Source: Bacillota bacterium (GTDB lineage Bacteria; Bacillota; Clostridia; Lachnospirales; Lachnospiraceae). Taken from it: 64,000 bases of DNA. Position numbers and translations under genes: made by a program. Shown piece by piece: positions 39,816 to 47,213 of the stretch (the first letter of the stretch is position 1; every line of letters begins with the position of its first letter). The stretch covers positions 1-64,000 of the forward strand of contig JAEYSV010000064.1 in assembly GCA_023434365.1 (NCBI GenBank), given 5' to 3'. Below the pieces are notes generated by a model. It ran no database searches, had not been told where the DNA came from, and saw only the letters and a list, made by a program, of their open reading frames with translations.

Positions 39816-40409
39816 ATGGTAAACGCAGTCATGGAGAATATCAGAAACCGAAGATCCATCAGACGGTTTCAACCAGAGTTGATTACAGAGGAAGAGTTAA
39901 CTATTATCTTGGAAGCTGGCTTGTATGCACCTAGTGCAGGAGGTAGGCAGGGGGTAATCTTTGTAGTTTCACAAGATAAAGAGACCAATGAAAAACTGGG
40001 AAGAATAAAGAAAGTCCGTTTCTATGAAAGAAAGTCAGAACATCCGACATATGTATCAAAAGAACAACCTAGTATTATTGATGATGCTACAATCGAAAGT
40101 GCATTCTACGGTGCCCCAACAGTGATTACGCTTTTTTCGCCAAAACAGTTTTTGTATGCTGAAAGCGATGCATGTGTGGCAGCTCAGAATATGTTGCTTG
40201 CAGCAACTTCTTTGGGAATTGGCTCATGTTATGTTGGTTCGGCATATGATTCTTTTAATGATCCGTTCGGCAGGGAAACCTTGATAAAATGGGGAGTACG
40301 AACTGATTATTATGCAGTCCTGCATGTTCTGTTAGGATATCCCAAAAACGATACTTCACCGAAAGCAAAGCCCCGTAAAGAGGGTCGTATCATTAAGGCG
40401 CTGAAATAG
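39816..40409 (+). CDS. Nitroreductase-family flavoprotein in the peptide operon
   Basis: 197 residues from ATG 39816, with AGGAGG at 39801-39806 inside the end of the maturase gene; the frame is open farther upstream but that part overlaps the maturase. FMN-binding motifs RNRRSIRRF and LYAPSAGGRQ, and the C-terminal LGYPKNDTSPKAKPRK, define the NfsA/FRP-like family. In this operon it may oxidise or reduce the modified peptide (some RiPP dehydrogenases belong to this superfamily) or supply electrons to the Fe-S enzyme. Its stop codon lies in the terminator hairpin. Confidence 0.85.
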   Translation: MVNAVMENIRNRRSIRRFQPELITEEELTIILEAGLYAPSAGGRQGVIFVVSQDKETNEKLGRIKKVRFYERKSEHPTYVSKEQPSIIDDATIESAFYGAPTVITLFSPKQFLYAESDACVAAQNMLLAATSLGIGSCYVGSAYDSFNDPFGRETLIKWGVRTDYYAVLHVLLGYPKNDTSPKAKPRKEGRIIKALK

Positions 40410-40420
40410 GCGCCTTTTTG
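40395..40420 (+). terminator. Terminator of the peptide operon
   Basis: AAGGCGC-TGAAATA-GGCGCCTTTTT. The short hairpin contains the stop codon of the nitroreductase gene. Confidence 0.8.
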
Positions 40421-40446
40421 TGTGCCAATCATTACATAATCATAAA

Positions 40447-40845
40447 TCAATCATCAATCTTAATTAGATTGCTAGTATACTTGATTTTCCCTGCAAGCAC
40501 ATCATTATAAAATTGTTGCTTACTGTCTATATAATTAACACAGTCATTCAATACGGACATTTTGTATAAAAGATCCACTTTTTGCTTATCTAACATTGCT
40601 TTGCGTTCCGGAATGGTTACTTGACCTTGAAGACAAAGGTTAACATAGAGCTTCATATCTTGTATACTCATACCACACTTTTTTAGGCAGGCTAGGCTAT
40701 TTAGCCAATTTATATCTTTGTCATCGAATATTCGATAGTTGTTTTTATCTCGCTTCACATTAGGAACTAATCCCTCATTGCAATAGAACTTTAGAGTCTC
40801 GTATGTCATGCCTGTTTTTTTGCATGTCTCTTTCATGGAATACAT
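40447..40845 (-). CDS. MerR-family regulator
   Basis: 132 residues from ATG 40845 (MYSMKETCKKTGMTYETLKF), fixed by GAGGAGGG upstream. MerR HTH at 1-70, then a dimerisation helix. Cysteines at C8, in FYCNEG and in ACLKKCGMS are more than usual and might sense redox or electrophiles. The divergent gene (flavin reductase) has a MerR-type promoter with 19-base spacing at 40920-40950, so it is the likely target along with the aldo-keto reductase. Confidence 0.85.
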   Translation of the reverse strand: MYSMKETCKKTGMTYETLKFYCNEGLVPNVKRDKNNYRIFDDKDINWLNSLACLKKCGMSIQDMKLYVNLCLQGQVTIPERKAMLDKQKVDLLYKMSVLNDCVNYIDSKQQFYNDVLAGKIKYTSNLIKIDD

Positions 40846-40919
40846 TATAATTCCCTCCTCGCAATATTCTAATAACCGAACCACTGAACATCATTTTACA
40901 ACGAACTCCATTTTAGGTA

Positions 40920-40950
40920 TTGACCGGTAGTAACTACCGAGAGTTATAAT
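40920..40950 (+). promoter_or_regulatory. MerR-activated promoter of the flavin reductase gene
   Basis: TTGACC (40920-40925), 19 bases, TATAAT (40945-40950). The spacer holds the palindrome GGTAG-TAA-CTACC (40926-40938). A 19-base spacer with a dyad in it is diagnostic of MerR-family control. Confidence 0.75.
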
Positions 40951-41088
40951 CGTATTGTAAGATAAAATACTTAGCAAGTCAAGCTTCGCTACATATTAAG
41001 TTATAAGCATGTAGCGAACCGGATTACGATTATCCGATTATTCGCTTATTCGCTTGACCGCTTTATAAGACCAGGAGGTAATGAAGAA

Positions 41089-41706
41089 ATGAACGTATTA
41101 TTAATCAATGGAAGTCCTAATGCAAATGGGTGTACATATACAGCATTAGCAGAAGTAGAGAAAACACTAAGCGAAGCAGGCGTTGATACGGAAATCATTC
41201 ATGTAGGAAACAAAGATCTCCGTGGATGTATCGGATGTCGAAAATGTAAAGTGAACGGCAAATGTGTATTTAATGATGTGGTGAATGAAGTAGCACCAAA
41301 ATTTGAAGCATGTGATGGAATTATTATTGGTTCACCGGTATATTATGCATCTGCTAACGGAACCCTTGTCTCTTTTATTGACCGTTTGTTTTATAGTGTC
41401 CCATTTAATAAAACAATGAAGGTGGGAGCAGCAGTTGTTTCGGCAAGAAGAGGAGGATGTTCAGCCACCTTTGATGAACTGAATAAGTATTTTACGATTT
41501 CAGGTATGCCAGTCGTTTCGAGTCAATACTGGAACCTTGTTCATGGATACACCCCAGAGGATGTTCAAAAAGATGAAGAAGGATTACAGACAATGCGTAC
41601 GTTGGGGCGGAATATGGCATTTTTAATGAAAAGTATTGCATTAGGTAAAGAAAAATACGGTATACCAGAAAAAGAACCATGGATTGCTACCAATTTTATT
41701 CGGTAG
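41089..41706 (+). CDS. Flavodoxin-fold NAD(P)H-dependent FMN reductase
   Basis: 205 residues. FMN phosphate loop INGSPNANGCTYTAL (6-20), a C-x2-C-x2-C iron or redox segment (GCIGCRKCKVNGKC), and IIIGSPVYYASANGTL are typical of NADPH-dependent FMN reductases of the WrbA/IsfA group in clostridia. It likely reduces quinones or similar electrophiles. CCAGGAGG precedes ATG 41089. It lies behind a MerR-type promoter and about 80 bases before an aldo-keto reductase. Confidence 0.87.
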   Translation: MNVLLINGSPNANGCTYTALAEVEKTLSEAGVDTEIIHVGNKDLRGCIGCRKCKVNGKCVFNDVVNEVAPKFEACDGIIIGSPVYYASANGTLVSFIDRLFYSVPFNKTMKVGAAVVSARRGGCSATFDELNKYFTISGMPVVSSQYWNLVHGYTPEDVQKDEEGLQTMRTLGRNMAFLMKSIALGKEKYGIPEKEPWIATNFIR

Positions 41707-41787
41707 AATGGTATTGATCCCTATCTACGGGTGAACGATTAGTATTTACATAATGTGAAAGGTTAATAGATAAAGGAGGAATTCATT

Positions 41788-42633
41788 ATGGAAAAAGTGA
41801 TACTTAACAACGGAGTAGCAATGCCAATCCTTGGTTTTGGTGTTTATCAGATTACGGATGAAGCACAGTGTGAACAGGCTGTATTAGATGCTATTCAAAC
41901 TGGTTATCGTCTGATTGATACAGCAATGTCTTATCACAATGAAGGGGCAGTTGGTCGCGCTATTAAAAAGTGCGGTATTCCTCGTGAAGAATTATTTATT
42001 ACAACCAAGCTGTGGTTAGCTGATGCTGGATATGAAAAGACACTAAAAGCATTTGAGACTTCGCTGAATAAGTTAGGACTTGAATATCTGGATTTGTACT
42101 TGATTCACCAACCAGTGGGGGATGTATATGGCTCTTGGAGGGCGATGGAAAAGTTATATAAGAAAGGCAAGATACGTGCAATTGGGGTGGCTAATTTTAT
42201 GCCTGACCGCTTAGTGGATCTTGTATTAAATAATGAAATTGCTCCAGCCATCAATCAAGTAGAGGTGAATCCCTTCTGTCAACGTACTTATGACCAAGAG
42301 ATTATGGAGAAAAAAGGTGTACAGATTCAGTCATGGGGACCATTTGCAGAGGGGCGAAACGGTTTGTTTCAGAATGAAACATTAAAAGCCATCGGAGAGA
42401 AATATGGCAAATCGATTGCACAAGTGGTGCTGCGTTGGTTGACTCAGCGCGGTGTTGTATGCATCCCTAAATCGATACACAAAGAGCGAATGGAGCAGAA
42501 CTTTGATGTATTTGACTTTACTTTAGACGATGAAGATCTGAAGCTGATTGCATCTTTAGATACTGGTAAGAGCTGTTTCTTCTCTCATCAGGATCCGGCC
42601 ATCATTGAGATGTTGTGCAATCTGGTACGATAA
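41788..42633 (+). CDS. Aldo/keto reductase
   Basis: 281 residues, AKR5-like. The catalytic tetrad is visible: Asp in RLIDTAMSYHNE with its Tyr, Lys in FITTKLW, His in YLIHQP. The NADPH motif PKSIHKERM follows near 229. It reduces aldehydes or ketones (e.g. methylglyoxal or diketogulonate in relatives). GGAGG precedes ATG 41788. Probably co-controlled with the flavin reductase as a detoxification unit. Confidence 0.92.
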   Translation: MEKVILNNGVAMPILGFGVYQITDEAQCEQAVLDAIQTGYRLIDTAMSYHNEGAVGRAIKKCGIPREELFITTKLWLADAGYEKTLKAFETSLNKLGLEYLDLYLIHQPVGDVYGSWRAMEKLYKKGKIRAIGVANFMPDRLVDLVLNNEIAPAINQVEVNPFCQRTYDQEIMEKKGVQIQSWGPFAEGRNGLFQNETLKAIGEKYGKSIAQVVLRWLTQRGVVCIPKSIHKERMEQNFDVFDFTLDDEDLKLIASLDTGKSCFFSHQDPAIIEMLCNLVR

Positions 42634-42718
42634 GCGTTAGAATTAATTGCCCACAGCATCTTCCTATTCGTGAACTGCTGAAAAATGTTGCAAAGGTATT
42701 TGAAGCATAGTGTTACTA

Positions 42719-42749
42719 TAGGCTCACATTGAATCAGAATGTGAGCCTA
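42719..42749 (+). terminator. Hairpin terminator after the aldo-keto reductase
   Basis: TAGGCTCACATT and AATGTGAGCCTA are perfect 12-bp arms around GAATCAG. The following T-run is weak (ATCTTAT). Confidence 0.65.
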
Positions 42750-42867
42750 ATCTTATATGTAAATGTGTTTAAAAACAGGATATTATTTACATCAAAATGT
42801 GTAACTGTTATAATTAAAAATAAGTAAATCATTGTTTTTTTAATGTATGGAAGGGGCAGGATGTTAC

Positions 42868-43656
42868 ATGAAAAATGTTGTAATTACAGGAAGTACTCGT
42901 GGTTTAGGCCTCGAAATGGCCAAAGAATTCTTAAAGGCAGGATGTAATGTAACGATTGTTGGTTCAAAACCGGAATCCTTTGATCAGGCAAAAGAAAAGC
43001 TAATTGAGTTTCCAAACAAGTTTATGTATGTAACTTGTAATGTTAGAAATCTAGAGGACATTAAACACCTATGGTTAAAATCTGTGGAAAAGTGGGGGGA
43101 TGTTGATATCTGGATTAATAACGCGGGACAGAATTGCCCTCGGGAATCGTTATGGGATACACCAGATGAATATATTGATGCAGTAGTCGATACCAATATC
43201 AAGGGCGTAATGTATGGTTCTAAGATAGCTGCTGAAAACATGCTAAAACAAGGTCATGGACAGATTTGGAATATGGAAGGGTTAGGTTCCAATGATCTAA
43301 TCATAGAGCAAACTATTCTATATGGTACAAGTAAACGTGCTCTGACTTATTTTACGAAAGGATTAGCAAAAGAATTAAATAACACGCCAGTAAAAGCGGG
43401 ACGCCTCTCTCCAGGTATGATGCTGACTGATTTTATAACCAAGTCTCCAACAGGAGAAGCATCTTCCGTTACGCAGGATATCCGATTTAGAAAGATCTTC
43501 AACACGCTTGCAGATAGACCGGAAACCGTAGCTAAGTACTTAGTTCCTAGAATTCTTCGTAATACGAAACAGGATGCTCATCTCGTATGGCTCACGAATA
43601 GGAAGTCAGCGAAGAGGTTTATGACGGCTCCTTTCCATAAGAGAGAGCTATTATAA
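42868..43656 (+). CDS. Short-chain dehydrogenase, NYC1/NOL-like
   Basis: 262 residues from ATG 42868, preceded by GGGGCAGG; an in-frame ATG at 42847 has no ribosome site. The Rossmann motif TGSTRGLG (7-14) and the catalytic YGTSK are present, and NNAGQN matches the NNAG box. The segment NMEGLGSND with Ser eleven residues before the Tyr, rather than thirteen, is like the chlorophyll b reductases NYC1/NOL and differs from most bacterial SDRs. Substrate unknown. A 15-base duplication (GAGAGCTATTATAAA) spans its stop codon. Confidence 0.85.
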   Translation: MKNVVITGSTRGLGLEMAKEFLKAGCNVTIVGSKPESFDQAKEKLIEFPNKFMYVTCNVRNLEDIKHLWLKSVEKWGDVDIWINNAGQNCPRESLWDTPDEYIDAVVDTNIKGVMYGSKIAAENMLKQGHGQIWNMEGLGSNDLIIEQTILYGTSKRALTYFTKGLAKELNNTPVKAGRLSPGMMLTDFITKSPTGEASSVTQDIRFRKIFNTLADRPETVAKYLVPRILRNTKQDAHLVWLTNRKSAKRFMTAPFHKRELL

Positions 43657-43769
43657 AGGAGAGAGCTATTATAAAAGATAGAGATTACATAGAATACCTC
43701 TCATATTCTGACGCAAGATGAGAGGAATAAGAGATGCGATACTGATATGATAAAAAAGGAGCCAGACAG

Positions 43770-44621
43770 ATGGAATGGATTGAAAGATTAAACAGTGCAA
43801 TCAACTATATTGAGGAGCATCTAGCGGATGAGATTGATTTGAACCAAGTGGCCAAAATAGCTTGTTGCTCGACCTATCATTTTCAGAGAATGTTTGCTTA
43901 TATGACTGATACAAACCTATCAGATTATATTAGGAGACGTAAAATGTCGAGAGCAGCCGTTGATTTGCGTGACGGGTCTAATAAGGTAATCGATATATCC
44001 TTAAAGTATGGTTATGATTCGCCTACTGCCTTTAACCGAGCATTTAAAATGATTCATGGAATTGCACCTTCTCAGGTGCGTGAAGACGGTGTCAACTTAA
44101 AGGCATATCCTCCTGTCAGCTTCAAAATAACAATCAAGGGAGAGAGCGAATTGGATTATCGGATTGAAGCAAAGGAAGCATTTCGAATTGTAGGAATAGC
44201 AAAACCATTAGAACAAGAGATGGAGAAGAATTTTGAGATGGTGCCAAGAATGTGGGGCGAGGCTGCCGCTAATGGTACGATAGCAAGATTAGCAGCATTA
44301 ATGGATAGCGAACCATTTGGCTTACTTGGGGTTAGTGCATGCAATGAACTCCAGAACTGGAAGTATTATATTGCCGTCTCAAGTAACAAAACCTTAGAAA
44401 ATGGTCTGGAAGAATATATGGTGCCGGCATCTACCTGGGCAATTTTTTCTGGCAGTGGTACCGGTTTATCGATTCAGGATTTGGAGAAAAGAATCGTAAC
44501 AGAGTGGCTGCCTACTTCAGGTTATGAGTATGGCAATGCACCAGATATAGAAGTATATCTAAATAATGATCCTGAGAATGTCAAATATGAAGTATGGATT
44601 CCAGTAATTAGAGTTTCATAA
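43770..44621 (+). CDS. AraC-family regulator with GyrI-like effector domain
   Basis: 283 residues. Two HTH motifs at 1-105 (LNQVAKIACCSTYHFQRMF and VIDISLKYGYDSPTAFNRAF) followed by a GyrI-like ligand domain (about 125-283, FRIVGIAKPLEQ ... VPASTWAIFSGSG). Regulators of this type (Rob, SoxS-GyrI fusions) respond to amphipathic drugs. AAAAGGAG precedes ATG 43770. It is followed 12 bases later by an ASCH-like protein, likely in the same transcript. Confidence 0.9.
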   Translation: MEWIERLNSAINYIEEHLADEIDLNQVAKIACCSTYHFQRMFAYMTDTNLSDYIRRRKMSRAAVDLRDGSNKVIDISLKYGYDSPTAFNRAFKMIHGIAPSQVREDGVNLKAYPPVSFKITIKGESELDYRIEAKEAFRIVGIAKPLEQEMEKNFEMVPRMWGEAAANGTIARLAALMDSEPFGLLGVSACNELQNWKYYIAVSSNKTLENGLEEYMVPASTWAIFSGSGTGLSIQDLEKRIVTEWLPTSGYEYGNAPDIEVYLNNDPENVKYEVWIPVIRVS

Positions 44622-44633
44622 AGGAGAAGAGCG

Positions 44634-45086
44634 ATGGTACATGTGGTTTATTGTGATGACAAAGAAAAGGTACTTGAGAAAATACTAGAAGGCTCGAAAA
44701 CGATGATTATTCGAGCAGCCGCCGGACGAAAAATCCCTCATAGTCGAGTATTTGCCGGGGAGCAGTTATACTTAATGAAGAAAGGTACTAGTAAGATTAC
44801 AGCTACAGCAACCGTCACGATGGTACAAAACCTTGTGAAGTTATCGGAAGAGGATATCGTTCGCACGTTAGAGGAAAATCAGAGTAAGTTAAACTTATCA
44901 AAGAAGCAGCAGGAGCGCTGGCATAAGAAATGTATGTGTCTTGTTGAGTTCGAGGATGTAAAAGAGATAGAGCCACTGGACTTTGACCATCAGGGGAATA
45001 TGGATGATTGGTTGATTGTTGAGAAAATTGAGGATATCTTGGTGGGAAGCAGTATTAAGTATAATTATGAAAAGTCTAGGTTTTAG
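44634..45086 (+). CDS. ASCH/PUA-like domain protein
   Basis: 150 residues. The segment SKTMIIRAAAGRKIPHSRVF and GEQLYLMKKGTSKITATATV follow the ASCH fold pattern, in which a beta barrel binds RNA or a nucleoside; W-H-K-K-C and LVEFEDVKEIEPLDF complete it. Role unknown, possibly RNA-related regulation. AAAGGAGAAG precedes ATG 44634. It is the last gene before a strong bidirectional hairpin. Confidence 0.72.
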   Translation: MVHVVYCDDKEKVLEKILEGSKTMIIRAAAGRKIPHSRVFAGEQLYLMKKGTSKITATATVTMVQNLVKLSEEDIVRTLEENQSKLNLSKKQQERWHKKCMCLVEFEDVKEIEPLDFDHQGNMDDWLIVEKIEDILVGSSIKYNYEKSRF

Positions 45087-45110
45087 TGTGAATAGTGATG
45101 AACATTATTA

Positions 45111-45164
45111 AAGACTTGCATTACGACCGATTAGAAAAAACTAATCGGTCGTAATGCAAGTCTT
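45111..45164. terminator. Very long perfect bidirectional terminator
   Basis: Arms of 24 bp without mismatch (45111-45134 and 45141-45164) flank AAAAAA, followed by ATTGTTTT on one side and preceded by an A/T run on the other. It serves the convergent ASCH and lipoprotein genes. Confidence 0.9.
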
Positions 45165-45180
45165 ATTGTTTTATATTAAT

Positions 45181-45702
45181 TTATCCTATTTTAATGCTAT
45201 CGATTACAGTTTTTATGTTTTCTTCTAAAGAACTGTCATTATCAGCTGAAAAACTGAAAACAATACTTTGAAAAGTTCCGTCTTCATAAAAAAGAATATA
45301 GTTATAAACTTCAAGCGGAACACCACTACTATTTTTACCGTTTGCATGAGCATATAGTGCTGGGACACCATTCAGGGTTGTGTTGTTATTGAATTCAACA
45401 AACTCTACATCTGTGAATGTTGACATTTGGGTAGACTGATAGGTTTCTTGGTCGAAAGCGTCCGCAGTACCACCCCCTGCATCTTGAACAGGTGTAATAG
45501 CAATAGTTGCAGTGGAATCTTCATTTGCGGCCAACATAAGTCCGCTTTTTTCGCCAAACGCACCAAAATCGCTTGGTACATCAAGAGTTATGCCGTTTAT
45601 TGTTTGACTTGTCAATGTGATTTTTTCTCCACATCCAGTAAGGCCAACCATCATAGTTACACCTAATAACGCTGATATCGCAATTGTAATTATTTTTTTC
45701 AT
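45181..45702 (-). CDS. Lipoprotein of unknown function
   Basis: 173 residues with a lipoprotein signal peptide and lipobox LTGC (C24). The mature part (GITLDVPSDFGAF, then SIVFSFSADNDSSLEENIK) resembles PsbP/DUF1795-like clostridial lipoproteins. GGAGGAA precedes its start. Anchored to the outer face of the membrane; no partner is obvious. Confidence 0.8.
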   Translation of the reverse strand: MKKIITIAISALLGVTMMVGLTGCGEKITLTSQTINGITLDVPSDFGAFGEKSGLMLAANEDSTATIAITPVQDAGGGTADAFDQETYQSTQMSTFTDVEFVEFNNNTTLNGVPALYAHANGKNSSGVPLEVYNYILFYEDGTFQSIVFSFSADNDSSLEENIKTVIDSIKIG

Positions 45703-45895
45703 CTATAGTTCCTCCAAAGTTTTTATAACGCATTCTATCATGAATTATTACAGACTTATTATCATTATCGTGAAATGTCGTTTTTGGGGGGTGAAATGCT
45801 GTAATTGTGAAGAAAGTATGAAAATTATGGGAAAATTTATATAAAAGATGTATAATTCACACATGTAGTTTGAACATTTGTAGATAAGAAATTAG

Positions 45896-45927
45896 CTATA
45901 ATATGCCCCGATTGGGGTATATTATAG
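45896..45927. promoter_or_regulatory. Palindrome upstream of the cupin gene
   Basis: CTATAATAT-G-CCCC-GATT-GGGG-T-ATATTATAG is an almost perfect 32-base dyad containing TATAAT on both strands. Lying about 30 bases before the cupin start, it may be an operator or a short terminator-like hairpin. Confidence 0.5.
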
Positions 45928-45957
45928 TTTGAGTCTAAAACTAAGGAGGATTCATCA

Positions 45958-46305
45958 ATGAACAAGTATATTTTCAATGATTATTTTCATGAGCCAGAGG
46001 GAAAGATCGCCAAGCGGATGCTTTTCAAAAGCGATAATGTTATTGCCTTTGTTCTAAACATTGCAAAAGGAGAAATACTACCGGGACACACACATCTAGA
46101 ATCAACGCTGTTCCTGCAGGTTATGGAGGGAAATGCCAAGGTTGTTACGGATGGCAATGAAACCTTGTTGCAAGTGGGCGAGTTAATGCAGGTCGATGGG
46201 CAGGAAAGTTTGCAGGTTATAAACACCGGGGAAGAAGTCTTGCGCCTGTTCGTCACAATTTCGCCAATGGGTTCAGAGGCTTTTGCAACGGATGCTAATG
46301 TTTAA
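45958..46305 (+). CDS. Cupin-domain protein
   Basis: 115 residues, single cupin. The first motif G(X)5HxH(X)3,4E(X)6G is visible as LPGHTHLESTLFLQVMEG; the second is degenerate (no histidine in MQVDGQESLQVINTG), so metal binding is possible but incomplete. AAGGAGG precedes ATG 45958. Small cupins of this kind bind metals or small ligands; substrate unknown. Confidence 0.82.
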   Translation: MNKYIFNDYFHEPEGKIAKRMLFKSDNVIAFVLNIAKGEILPGHTHLESTLFLQVMEGNAKVVTDGNETLLQVGELMQVDGQESLQVINTGEEVLRLFVTISPMGSEAFATDANV

Positions 46306-46430
46306 TGGCTTTTTAGGCGGATATCGTTTACTTGCTGATATTCGCCGATACATAAGAATTATCCCTACAGGAGGGGATGTTTGCGATTTTTGGTATATAA
46401 AAATGAAATAACAGAAGGAGGTGTTACTAT

Positions 46431-46919
46431 ATGGAAGATAAATTCCTGTGTGTTATGGCTGGATATGATGATAATACTGAAAAGCAGCTAGCTGAAATAC
46501 AGAATAAACTTTATGAAAATGGATTTAGCGGCAATCATACTAAAGACCTACCACAACATATAACATTAGGAACATTTCCATTTGATAAAGAAAGGGAGAT
46601 AGTCGAATTAGTAAAAAAGGTTGCCAATGAAACCAAACAATTTGAAATTACTTTTAATCATATCGGCATATTTGGAGGTTCTGAGGTTTTATTTATTGCA
46701 CCAGATGCAAACTATAGCCTCATAAAATTAAAGGAATATTTTGGTGAGAGTTTTGGGTGGACTCCTCATACTACGATGTTAATCGACAAGGTAGAAAATA
46801 TTCATAAAGCTATTCCAATTGTTACCGAGAACTTTTCATCCTTTCAGGGGAAAGTTCAAAGTATTCATTTATATGAATTCTGGCCAACCAGACATATTAT
46901 AACGTTGCCCTTAGTTTAA
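46431..46919 (+). CDS. 2'-5' RNA ligase/cyclic phosphodiesterase-like (2H) protein
   Basis: 162 residues. The two H-x-T/S motifs of the 2H superfamily are present: QHITLGTF (near 42) and PHTTMLID (near 113). The family hydrolyses or forms 2'-5' or cyclic phosphate bonds in RNA or nucleotides. AGAAGGAGG precedes ATG 46431. No linked partner gene. Confidence 0.85.
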   Translation: MEDKFLCVMAGYDDNTEKQLAEIQNKLYENGFSGNHTKDLPQHITLGTFPFDKEREIVELVKKVANETKQFEITFNHIGIFGGSEVLFIAPDANYSLIKLKEYFGESFGWTPHTTMLIDKVENIHKAIPIVTENFSSFQGKVQSIHLYEFWPTRHIITLPLV

Positions 46920-46968
46920 CCTATCAAGAAAGTTTCCCGCTTTTTAAAAGGGAGTAAAACTTCTATGA

Positions 46969-47139
46969 ATCAGTGCAGGTGCATATCAAATTACTACTGA
47001 AGGTGATTTTTTCGGACTGATACTCTTTTTAAGTGTTTTTCTTGGTTGGTGGATATTATGTGCCTATTTTTTTTGGAAAGAAGAGAAGAAAGCAAAAGCA
47101 TATCTTGAGCAGATACTTAGAGCAAAAAATATTAAGTAA
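46969..47139 (+). pseudogene. Possible remnant of a small membrane protein
   Basis: A 56-codon open frame with no ATG, GTG or TTG. It reads AGAYQITTEGDFFGLILFL, then one strong membrane segment (LSVFLGWWILCAYFFW) and a lysine-rich tail ending at TAA 47139. The composition is like a real small membrane protein whose start has been lost. It fills part of the 294-base gap between the 2H protein and the DUF429 fusion. Confidence 0.35.
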
Positions 47140-47213
47140 GCAAAATTATTTTGAATAGATACTCAGTTAAGGATAGCTTAGACTTAGAAAGAGGACAAGA
47201 AATGGGGTAGATA

